Source of the DNA: DUPQ01 sp041678685
Lineage (GTDB): Bacteria > Bacillota > Clostridia > DUPQ01
Assembly: GCA_041678685.1 (NCBI GenBank)
Contig: JBAYNV010000011.1
Span: forward strand, 1-25,093
Reading direction: 5' to 3'
Length of the DNA: 25,093 nucleotides
Below, one piece after another: positions 1 through 7,019 of the stretch; position 1 is the first letter of the stretch; every line of letters begins with the position of its first letter. A program made the translations under genes and the position numbers. The notes beneath the pieces were generated by a model that made no database searches, was not told the DNA's origin, and was given only the letters and a program-made list of their open reading frames with translations.

Positions 1-1143
1 CTTCTTATATTTTTCCCTCCGGTAACAGACATCAGCTGGATAAATGTAGTCTGGATCTCTTTCTTTCTTCTTGCATATTACATGGCTTCCACTTTATACT
101 GCATCCCATATATGGCACTGTCTCCCGAGCTTGTAACAGACACAAAAAGACGTGTTTTCTTCTATACGGTAAGTTCCCTTATGTTTGTTCTTGGAAGCTC
201 GGTGATATATGTTCTTCCGGTACTTGTATCTGTTTTTAAAGGATCAGGAATTGAAACCGTCTGGGCATGGAGAATTGCTTTGGGTATATTCGCCGGGATC
301 GGCGGTATATGTGCTCTGATAGCGGGTTTTTCCATAAAAGAAAAGGATTATGTGGACAACAAGCCGTATTACAAACCGATATTTGAATCCATAAAAGCTA
401 CGTTTGCATATAAGAACTACGCTATAATGACCTCAGGTTATCTCATTATGCAGGTCGGATTTGCTTTCTTCAATGCAGCGCTTTTATTCTATGTCGATAC
501 GCTCTTAGGGTTGAATGAAAATGCCGCGACCCTCATATTGGGAATAAGCATCGTAGTGGGCATATGCACATATCCTCTGGTCAATCATATCGCACGTAAA
601 AAAGGAAAGAAACCTCTCCTTATAGGCGCATGCTGCGCATATGTGTTCGTATATGCGGGTATATATCTGTATAAGCCTATTTCCGCATTCTTCGGTACAG
701 GTATCGTGACATCACCTTTTCTTGTCGGATTTGTAGGAGAAGGAGCGATGGCAGGTGCTGTGATATGCGCCTTTCTGATAGGCATCCTGATCGCATTTCC
801 TTTAGCATGTACGAATATATTGCCATCATCGGCATTTGCTGATCTTGCACAGTATGATACTATTAAGACAGGAGAGAACAAGACAGGCATGTTTGTAGCC
901 GCAAGACAATTCGTGACAAAGATAGCGCAGGCGATCGTTTCGGTAATTGTCAGCTATGTGATGTACCTTGGTGCAACAGATGATTATCCTACTGCTAAAG
1001 GCGTGCAGGCGACCGCTCTTATAGCTGCTATATGTCTGGCCGGTGCCGTGGTACTGTATTTATTCTATAACGACACTGATGTGGTAAAGACTATCGATGA
1101 ATACAACGAACAGAAGAAAGCAAAGGAGCTTTTATTTAAGTAA
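1..1143 (+). CDS. GPH-family sugar:cation symporter (MelB-like), 5' end missing
   Basis: The frame is open from base 1, so the apparent ATG at 82 is internal; 380 codons are present and, against a usual family length of about 450-480, roughly the first 80-100 residues lie upstream. The protein is highly hydrophobic with repeated membrane segments. Near the C-terminus it carries the glycoside-pentoside-hexuronide family signature ADLAQYDTIKTGENKTGMF followed by a VAARQF segment, which distinguishes it from other MFS branches. GPH carriers import glycosides, pentosides or hexuronides in symport with Na+ or H+ across the cytoplasmic membrane. It is first in a cluster with an MBL hydrolase, a VOC protein and two UroD-fold proteins, and lies opposite a rhamnosidase, so the inferred cargo is a plant-derived glycoside; the sequence does not show the substrate. 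Family call is firm, substrate unknown. Confidence 0.88.
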   Translation, partial: LLIFFPPVTDISWINVVWISFFLLAYYMASTLYCIPYMALSPELVTDTKRRVFFYTVSSLMFVLGSSVIYVLPVLVSVFKGSGIETVWAWRIALGIFAGIGGICALIAGFSIKEKDYVDNKPYYKPIFESIKATFAYKNYAIMTSGYLIMQVGFAFFNAALLFYVDTLLGLNENAATLILGISIVVGICTYPLVNHIARKKGKKPLLIGACCAYVFVYAGIYLYKPISAFFGTGIVTSPFLVGFVGEGAMAGAVICAFLIGILIAFPLACTNILPSSAFADLAQYDTIKTGENKTGMFVAARQFVTKIAQAIVSVIVSYVMYLGATDDYPTAKGVQATALIAAICLAGAVVLYLFYNDTDVVKTIDEYNEQKKAKELLFK

Positions 1144-1860
1144 ATGGATATAACGCATATAAAGCACAGTACATTTCTTATAGAGACAAAGGACAAAATA
1201 CTTCTTTTTGACTATTACGACGGCAACATACCCGAAACAGGAAGAGATAAAAAAGTTTATGTTTTTGCAAGCCACGGGCACCAGGATCATTTTTCCATGA
1301 AGGTCTTTGACTTATTTAAAAACAATATGTATGTTAAATATATACTGTCATACGATATACGCAGAAGTTACAGGAAGACCATTGAATCGGCTTACCCGGA
1401 TAAAGCAGGTGACATCACTTATGTGATAGCGGATCAGAAGTTCACGCTGGACGATATCACCGTAGAGACACTGGGTTCTACAGATAAAGGCGTTGCATAT
1501 ATCATAACCGCTGATGGTAAAACCCTATATCACTCGGGTGATCTTCATTTATGGATATGGGAAGGCGAACCGCATAAATACAACCGTGATATGGAAGCGC
1601 ATTTCAAGCGGGAGATGAAAAAGATACAGGGAAGGAAGATCGATATAGCATTCTACCCTGTGGATCCGAGGCAGAATGAGATATTCGACAGAGGTATAAG
1701 ATATTTTCTGGACAATACCGAAACATCAAAAGTATTTCCAATGCACTTTCTGGACGACTATTCAATAATCGGAAAACTTGTAGAAAAAGATACAATGAAA
1801 GAGTATAAAGAACGTATAATATTCATGGAACATGACGGACAGAAATTTTTTGGTTTGTGA
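1144..1860 (+). CDS. Metallo-beta-lactamase-fold hydrolase (UlaG/lactonase-like)
   Basis: This is a 238-residue cytoplasmic protein with no signal peptide. The metal-binding motif SHGHQDHF gives H44, H46, D48 and H49; further likely ligands are H130 and D133 in YHSGD and H201 in FPMHF, so a dinuclear site appears complete. The opening, with IKHSTFLIET, resembles the UlaG-like branch of the superfamily, which includes ascorbate-6-phosphate lactonase, more than glyoxalase II, whose motif is THxHxDH. The start codon follows directly on the stop of the upstream symporter (TAAATG) with an AAAGGAG about 15 nt upstream inside that gene, which implies translational coupling. The next gene is a glyoxalase-I-like protein, so a glyoxalase-II role was considered, but a lactone or phosphodiester substrate is equally possible. 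Fold confident, reaction unassigned. Confidence 0.85.
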   Translation: MDITHIKHSTFLIETKDKILLFDYYDGNIPETGRDKKVYVFASHGHQDHFSMKVFDLFKNNMYVKYILSYDIRRSYRKTIESAYPDKAGDITYVIADQKFTLDDITVETLGSTDKGVAYIITADGKTLYHSGDLHLWIWEGEPHKYNRDMEAHFKREMKKIQGRKIDIAFYPVDPRQNEIFDRGIRYFLDNTETSKVFPMHFLDDYSIIGKLVEKDTMKEYKERIIFMEHDGQKFFGL

Positions 1861-1867
1861 GGGAAAA

Positions 1868-2233
1868 ATGAAACACACATTCGCTCATTTTAATTTTAAT
1901 GTATCGGATATGGATAAAGCGATTTCATTCTATGAAACCGCATTAGGTCTGGAAGTTGAAAAGATAAAGAAGTTCGATGATTTCACATTGGCATTCCTTA
2001 CCGATAAAGTCACAGGATTCAAACTTGAACTGACATGGCTGAAAGCTAAAGGCGATACAAAATATGACCTTGGTGATAACGAGATACATCTTGCATTTGT
2101 AACGGATGATTATTTGGGATCATATGATAAACATAAAGAGATGGGCTGCATATGTTATGAAAATAGGTCAATGGGACTGTATTTCATCAATGATCCTGAC
2201 GGATATTGGATAGAAATACTTCCAAAAAGATAA
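1868..2233 (+). CDS. VOC-superfamily protein, glyoxalase-I-like
   Basis: This is a 121-residue single-chain vicinal-oxygen-chelate protein with two beta-alpha-beta-beta-beta halves. Alignment by eye with bacterial glyoxalase I places all four metal ligands: H7, E54 (in KLELT), H74 (in EIHLAF) and E116 (in GYWIEIL). A DPDGYWIEI segment near the C-terminus is typical of lactoylglutathione lyases. An in-frame ATG exists at 1832 inside the upstream gene, but the ATG at 1868 is chosen because it has GAGGG just upstream and gives the standard family N-terminus. Glyoxalase I isomerises the methylglyoxal-thiol adduct; other VOC members act on different oxygenated substrates, and many clostridia lack glutathione, so the actual substrate is uncertain. 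It sits between the MBL hydrolase and the UroD-fold pair in one transcription unit. Confidence 0.85.
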   Translation: MKHTFAHFNFNVSDMDKAISFYETALGLEVEKIKKFDDFTLAFLTDKVTGFKLELTWLKAKGDTKYDLGDNEIHLAFVTDDYLGSYDKHKEMGCICYENRSMGLYFINDPDGYWIEILPKR

Positions 2234-2245
2234 GGGGAAAAGATC

Positions 2246-3412
2246 ATGATAATGGACAGGGATTACGAAAAGCATAATGAGGAATCAAAACGTGTGTGGG
2301 AACAGTACTATAAAGGAGATCCTGTCAGGATGCCTATGCTACTAGGGGTAAATCCTCGAGTCATACTTCTTAACAGGAACAATAACCCTGAAGGTATTAC
2401 CTACAGGCAGTATTTCAGAGATCCTGAAGTCATGATAAAGGTATATCTGGAATATCTTTACTATATGAGGCACTCACTTTATGCGGACCATGAAATGGGA
2501 TTGCCAAAAGACGGCTGGGAAATATATGTGGATAAGCAGAACGTATATGAAGCATGCTGGCTCGGAGCGCCTATAGTATATCCTGATAACAGCGTTCCTT
2601 ACTGCGAACCTTTCCTGAATGATGACAATAAAGACATGCTTTTCAAAAAAGGCATACCGGGGCTGTTCGATAATTTTGAAGCAAGGTCACTGGAAATGTA
2701 TGAAGCCATGCTGAAAATGCAGAAAAGCGGATATACGTTCAAGGGGCTTCCCATCAAGAAAGTGAACTTCGGAAGCATCGGTACTGACGGGCCCATGACT
2801 GTCGCATGTATGATAAGAGGCGCGGAAAATTTCTGTGTGGATCTTATAGAGGATCCTGCATATGCAAGCGAATTACTGGATTTTCTCACTGAAGCGGCTT
2901 TATTCAGGATCAAGGGCTTGAAAAAGTTCTTTGGCATTGATGTTATAAATGATTCTGTAGGTTATGCGGATGATTCCATCGCTTTATTATCATGCGAAAT
3001 GTATCAGGAAAAGGTATTTCCTTTCCATAAAAAATTGTATTCATCATTAGTTCATGACTTCGAAAAGAGCAGGAACTCCATCCACCTTTGCGGGGATGCG
3101 ACAAGGCATTTCAAGTTCCTGAGGGACAATCTGAATGTTGTCACATTTGATACGGGATTCCCTGTAAACTTCGGGAAGCTCACAAAGGAGCTTGGTCCGG
3201 ATATTACGATAAAAGGAGGGATCAAAGTAGAGGCTCTTATGCATAATACACCGGAAGAAATAGGGAAGGAAACAAAGAGGATAATAGATGAAGTAAAACC
3301 CAATACAAAGAAATTCGTATTCAGGGAAGCAAACAACCTTTCACCGAACACGCCGATAGAGAACGTATATGCGATGTACCAGGCAGTACGTAAATATGGG
3401 CATTATATTTGA
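2246..3412 (+). CDS. UroD-fold protein, methyltransferase-like (copy 1)
   Basis: This 388-residue protein belongs to the uroporphyrinogen decarboxylase / corrinoid methyltransferase (MtaA/MtbA/CmuA) superfamily. It is not true HemE: the N-terminal MRQAGR substrate-binding motif is absent, RMPMLLGVN standing in its place. It has the HxC half of the methyltransferase zinc site (H280, C282 in IHLCGD). The C-terminal motif that normally supplies a third Cys (a GCG then TPxEN pattern) reads ANNLSPNTPIENVYAM, so N363 occupies that position. The start at 2246 has AAGGGG 9 nt upstream. A close paralog follows, colinear without gaps for about 320 residues and sharing well over half its residues, which suggests a functional pair or heterodimer. 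No corrinoid protein is visible in the window, so methyl transfer is only a family-based hypothesis. Confidence 0.8.
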   Translation: MIMDRDYEKHNEESKRVWEQYYKGDPVRMPMLLGVNPRVILLNRNNNPEGITYRQYFRDPEVMIKVYLEYLYYMRHSLYADHEMGLPKDGWEIYVDKQNVYEACWLGAPIVYPDNSVPYCEPFLNDDNKDMLFKKGIPGLFDNFEARSLEMYEAMLKMQKSGYTFKGLPIKKVNFGSIGTDGPMTVACMIRGAENFCVDLIEDPAYASELLDFLTEAALFRIKGLKKFFGIDVINDSVGYADDSIALLSCEMYQEKVFPFHKKLYSSLVHDFEKSRNSIHLCGDATRHFKFLRDNLNVVTFDTGFPVNFGKLTKELGPDITIKGGIKVEALMHNTPEEIGKETKRIIDEVKPNTKKFVFREANNLSPNTPIENVYAMYQAVRKYGHYI

Positions 3413-3434
3413 TTACTATCAGGAGTTAAATCAG

Positions 3435-4604
3435 ATGCAATTTGACATAGATTTCGATAGACACAATGAAGAAGTGAAAGAGGTCTGGGCGTCATACGAA
3501 AAAGGCAAACCGACCAGGATGCCTTGTATGATATATTGCAACAACAGGATCATACTTCTAGATAGCAGACTGAATACCGAAAAACATACATTTGAACAGT
3601 ATTTTAATGATCCCTTGATCATGACAAAGACATACTGTGAGATCGAATACATAATGCGCCACTTCATATATGCAGACCATGAAATGGGAATGCCTGAAGA
3701 AGGATGGTCCATATATGTCGACAGGCAGAATCTCCATGAGGCAGGATGGCTTGGAGCAAAGGTGTCTTATGTCAGGAACAATGTGCCTTTTTCTGAACCT
3801 TTCTTGTTAGGCGAAAACAAAAGCATCCTGTTCAATAAACCTTTCCCGGGCATATTTGAAAATTTCGAAGAAAGATCGTTTCGGACATACAATGAAATGC
3901 TGAAGCTTCAGAAAAACGGGTATGAACACAGAGGAAAACCCATAAAGAAAGTCGGATTCTCCGGAATAGGCACAGACGGTCCTATGACTTTGGCATGCAT
4001 GATAAGAGGGACAGAAAATTTCTGTGCGGACCTGATCGAAGACCCTGAATATGCAAATGAGTTATTGAATTATATCGTAGAAGCGATCATATACAGGCTA
4101 AAGGAGCTTAGAAAGTATTTCGGGTTTGAACTTATAACGGATAATTTTGGTTTTGCAGACGATTCGATCGCGCTGTTATCCTCTGACATGTACAGGGAAA
4201 TGATATATCCGCATCATTTAAAGCTTATATCCTCTTTAGTAAAGGATTTCAGTAAAAGCGTCAATTCAATACATCTTTGCGGTGATGCCCAAAGGCATTT
4301 CAAATTTTTAAAAGATAATCTCAGGGTATGTACTTTTGATACAGGATTTCCTGTAAACTTCAAAAAACTTGCTACAGAATTGGGTGAAGGCATAGTGCGC
4401 TTAAATGGAGGCGTCAGGGTAGATGATTTAATGCAAAAGACACCTGAACAGATAAGACATATCACAAAGAGTATAATGGACGACGTGATGCCGTATACTG
4501 ACAAATTCGTTATGAGGGACGCAAACAACCTGTCTCCATTGACCCCTTACGAAAACATATATGCAATGTATCAGACCGTAAGGGAATTCGGACGGTATAA
4601 CTGA
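3435..4604 (+). CDS. UroD-fold protein, methyltransferase-like (copy 2)
   Basis: This 389-residue paralog of the preceding gene shares its numbering up to about residue 320, after which one residue is inserted. Identical key segments include IGTDGPMT, IHLCGD (H280, C282), FDTGFPVNF and ANNLSP. The third zinc-ligand Cys of MtaA/MtbA-type enzymes is again replaced by Asn (N364). The long open frame begins inside the upstream gene (ATG 3369), but ATG 3435 is preferred: AGGAG lies at 3421-3425, 9 nt upstream, and it aligns with the start of copy 1. Its stop is only 24 bases from the stop of the convergent rhamnosidase, with no clear terminator between them. The tandem duplicate arrangement and the shared loss of Cys suggest that both copies diverged together toward a new substrate or metal. 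The function is not assigned. Confidence 0.8.
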   Translation: MQFDIDFDRHNEEVKEVWASYEKGKPTRMPCMIYCNNRIILLDSRLNTEKHTFEQYFNDPLIMTKTYCEIEYIMRHFIYADHEMGMPEEGWSIYVDRQNLHEAGWLGAKVSYVRNNVPFSEPFLLGENKSILFNKPFPGIFENFEERSFRTYNEMLKLQKNGYEHRGKPIKKVGFSGIGTDGPMTLACMIRGTENFCADLIEDPEYANELLNYIVEAIIYRLKELRKYFGFELITDNFGFADDSIALLSSDMYREMIYPHHLKLISSLVKDFSKSVNSIHLCGDAQRHFKFLKDNLRVCTFDTGFPVNFKKLATELGEGIVRLNGGVRVDDLMQKTPEQIRHITKSIMDDVMPYTDKFVMRDANNLSPLTPYENIYAMYQTVREFGRYN

Positions 4605-4628
4605 GCAGATCATTAAAGCAAGATTGGA

Positions 4629-6872
4629 TCACTGATCATTTACTATATACTCAAAATCCCCGTTAGTACATTCAGTTATATTACTCATAGTATCTTTAAA
4701 TACAGCATTCTGTAATATGATCTTTGCAGTTACACCTTCCGGTATGGAAAGCGTGTATCTGATTTTATCTTTTATCCTCTTCCAGGATACCGATACCCTT
4801 CCTTTTGGAGTGTCTATATATGAATAAACATAATTTAAAGAATCAGGGAAGAATGTATTTATGAGCGTTTCTTTAAACCCGGGGTCATTGACCGTTGGCT
4901 GTATTCCCGCTACATTCTTTATGAGCCATGCTATGAAGTCTGACCACATATGATGATTCTGGGAATTGGACTCCTGAAATGTTTCACAAAGAGCAGTAGC
5001 ATCTCTTTTAGTGATCCAATCCATATAACTGGGATAACCCGTTGCGCATATTATCCTGTAAGCATGATCGCTCAACGAACACTTAGTTAAAGCATCATAT
5101 AAATATCTTAATCCGAGCATGCCGCAGTAATGATGGAAATCATGCTTTTGGATATTCCTCATAAGCTGTTCTTTAAGAGGGGCAATATCATTGTACAGGC
5201 CGTTGCATATGAGCATTGCAAGAGCAGTCTGTTCTTCTACCGTACAGTATCCTTTTTCATCTACATATTTATCAGTAATAATGTTTCCGATGCTTTCTTT
5301 TTCCTTTATCCATTTATCTTCAATTTTAATATTAAGTATCTTTGATGATTCAATTGCCGTATTTATAAATAAATAATACATTACAGTATCGGTAAACTCT
5401 AACGGAACGGGTGAATCTTCAAGATATTCATAAGGTCCGGCCCAGTCGCAGAGCCCATATGCTACAAATCCGTTTTCTTTCTTCCTGTTCTTTATATATT
5501 CCAGGTGCCTTATAAAATACGGGTAGGAATCTTTGAGCAGGGAGGAATCTGATGTATAGATATAGTATCTGTATGGTATTTCAAAAAGAATGCCGGAGGA
5601 TATGGGTCCCGAACCCCATTCATATCCCCAGCCTGAAGAAGGTATTATGCCAGGCAGCGCACCGTTATCCAGCATAGCATCATAAATATCCTGCATATAC
5701 TTACTGTAAAACATGTCCATATTGAAGTTGATGAGCATCTGCTCGCAGGATGCCCTGGCATCATTAGTCCAGCCTAACTTTTCCCGTGTAGGGCAATCAG
5801 TAGGGATATGGAACAGATTAGAATATGTGGATATGATGCACATTTTATACAGTCTGTTGATGCATACATCAGAACACTCGAAAAAAGCTCTTCTTTCTAT
5901 ATCCTGATGCACGAATATCCCCTTTACCGCTGAATATGAAGGTACCTGTTTCAGTCCTTCTATTTCTATATACCTGAAGCCATGATAAACGAACTTCGGG
6001 GACCATGTTATATATTTACCGTTGCATATGACTCTGTCCGTTTGAAAATCGCTTTGTTTAAAGAACCTGTCCATTTTATTAAGTTCCAGCGAACCGTCTT
6101 CTTTTAACTGTTCCCCGTAACGTATGATCAGCCTGTCGCCGCTCTTCTGCCTTATCTTGAGCCTTATATATCCCGATATGTTCTGCCCTATATCAAACAC
6201 ATACTTATCTTTTGCAGTTTTAATGATCCTGACAGCGGGATATTCTTCGCATTCCCTTATGGGTTCGCTTTTAAGTTCTCTGAATACCATATCAACTGGT
6301 TTATCAACCAAAACCGCATTTTCCCATACAGAATCGTCATGACCGGTACTGACCCAGTCGGGATCATATTTTCTTGAATCGAAATGTTCGCCGCTTCGTA
6401 ATTGGTTGTAGGTTATGAAGCAATCGGTTGATACTTTCCATGACTCATCAGAAACCAGTGTGTATATATGATCATTATATATTACATCAAGTCTGTAGAT
6501 CAGTCTTGGTATGGCTCTCCATGGTGCGGTATCAAAATTCCATGCTGTCTTTAAGCTTTCATTGAAAAAACCGTTTCCAAGCAAAGATGCCGATATATTA
6601 TCACCTGCGGTCAGAAGCGCCGTCACATCATAGCTGTTATACCATATGGTTCTCATGTAGTTGCCCGTTGCAGGTGTGAACAGATCAGGGCTGACTAACG
6701 TGCCGTTAATATAGTGATAGCCTAAACCCAGTCCTGCAACGTATAAGACAGCTTTCGTATAACCTTTTTCCACTGCAAAGCTTTTTCTGAACATGACGGC
6801 AGGATCATTTTTCCCGTCATTGTCTTTGGATATGCTGTCTGCTGAAATGAAACCGATGTTATCAAATATCAT
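4629..6872 (-). CDS. Alpha-L-rhamnosidase-like glycoside hydrolase (GH78)
   Basis: This 747-residue protein has an N-terminal beta-sandwich region (about 1-200), a second beta domain (about 200-330), an (alpha/alpha)6 catalytic barrel (about 335-660) and a C-terminal beta domain. The GH78 motif is present as PTDCPTREKLGWTND, giving D359, E364 (general acid position) and D371 with the spacing of characterised rhamnosidases. E630 in ATALCETF matches the general base of the usual TTxWE motif. There is no signal peptide, so the enzyme is cytoplasmic and would cleave rhamnosides after uptake, fitting the GPH symporter on the opposite strand. It is shorter than many GH78 enzymes (900 or more residues). 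Only a weak AGG lies upstream of the start. Terminal alpha-L-rhamnose is the expected substrate; the aglycone or linkage cannot be read from sequence. Confidence 0.88.
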   Translation of the reverse strand: MIFDNIGFISADSISKDNDGKNDPAVMFRKSFAVEKGYTKAVLYVAGLGLGYHYINGTLVSPDLFTPATGNYMRTIWYNSYDVTALLTAGDNISASLLGNGFFNESLKTAWNFDTAPWRAIPRLIYRLDVIYNDHIYTLVSDESWKVSTDCFITYNQLRSGEHFDSRKYDPDWVSTGHDDSVWENAVLVDKPVDMVFRELKSEPIRECEEYPAVRIIKTAKDKYVFDIGQNISGYIRLKIRQKSGDRLIIRYGEQLKEDGSLELNKMDRFFKQSDFQTDRVICNGKYITWSPKFVYHGFRYIEIEGLKQVPSYSAVKGIFVHQDIERRAFFECSDVCINRLYKMCIISTYSNLFHIPTDCPTREKLGWTNDARASCEQMLINFNMDMFYSKYMQDIYDAMLDNGALPGIIPSSGWGYEWGSGPISSGILFEIPYRYYIYTSDSSLLKDSYPYFIRHLEYIKNRKKENGFVAYGLCDWAGPYEYLEDSPVPLEFTDTVMYYLFINTAIESSKILNIKIEDKWIKEKESIGNIITDKYVDEKGYCTVEEQTALAMLICNGLYNDIAPLKEQLMRNIQKHDFHHYCGMLGLRYLYDALTKCSLSDHAYRIICATGYPSYMDWITKRDATALCETFQESNSQNHHMWSDFIAWLIKNVAGIQPTVNDPGFKETLINTFFPDSLNYVYSYIDTPKGRVSVSWKRIKDKIRYTLSIPEGVTAKIILQNAVFKDTMSNITECTNGDFEYIVNDQ

Positions 6873-6896
6873 GTTTTACCTGCGTTTTCGTCGTTG

Positions 6897-6926
6897 TATA
6901 TATGATAACATATCAGTTAAAGTAAA
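6897..6926 (-). promoter_or_regulatory. Possible sigma-A promoter of the GH78 gene with overlapping palindrome
   Basis: On the minus strand TTTACT (6921-6926) and TATATA (6897-6902) are separated by 18 bases, about 25 bases upstream of the GH78 start. The -35 element is weak. It lies inside a perfect 12-base palindrome, AGTAAATTTACT (6921-6932), placed where a repressor or activator could act. The promoter is plausible but AT-richness makes chance matches easy. Confidence 0.35.
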
Positions 6927-6940
6927 TTTACTATAGTTAT

Positions 6941-6985
6941 TAAGAAGAAGCCTTCCCGCATCGGATTTTATTGAACGGGAAGGCT
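6941..6985 (-). terminator. Rho-independent terminator of the giant surface-protein gene
   Basis: GCCTTCCCG (6950-6958) pairs with CGGGAAGGC (6976-6984), with an extra A-T pair at the base and a 17-base loop. On the minus strand the stem is followed by TTCTTCTTA, a moderately T-rich tail. It begins 35 bases beyond the stop of the 3,507-aa gene, which isolates it from the GH78 gene that follows in the same direction. Confidence 0.75.
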
Positions 6986-7019
6986 CAAATACTAGAATCT
7001 GCATTACAGTTTCTACCGG

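Noticed and set aside
82..1143. ATG at 82 as the start of the symporter gene
   Set aside because: The same frame is open to base 1 and encodes hydrophobic transporter-like sequence; the true start is outside the window.
2246..4604. Calling the two UroD-fold genes hemE (haem biosynthesis)
   Set aside because: The N-terminal MRQAGR motif is missing, two copies lie in a sugar-type cluster, and no other haem genes are nearby.
4605..4628. A bidirectional terminator between the convergent UroD-fold and GH78 genes
   Set aside because: Only a weak GATCA/TGATC pairing with no T-run is visible in and around the 24-base gap.
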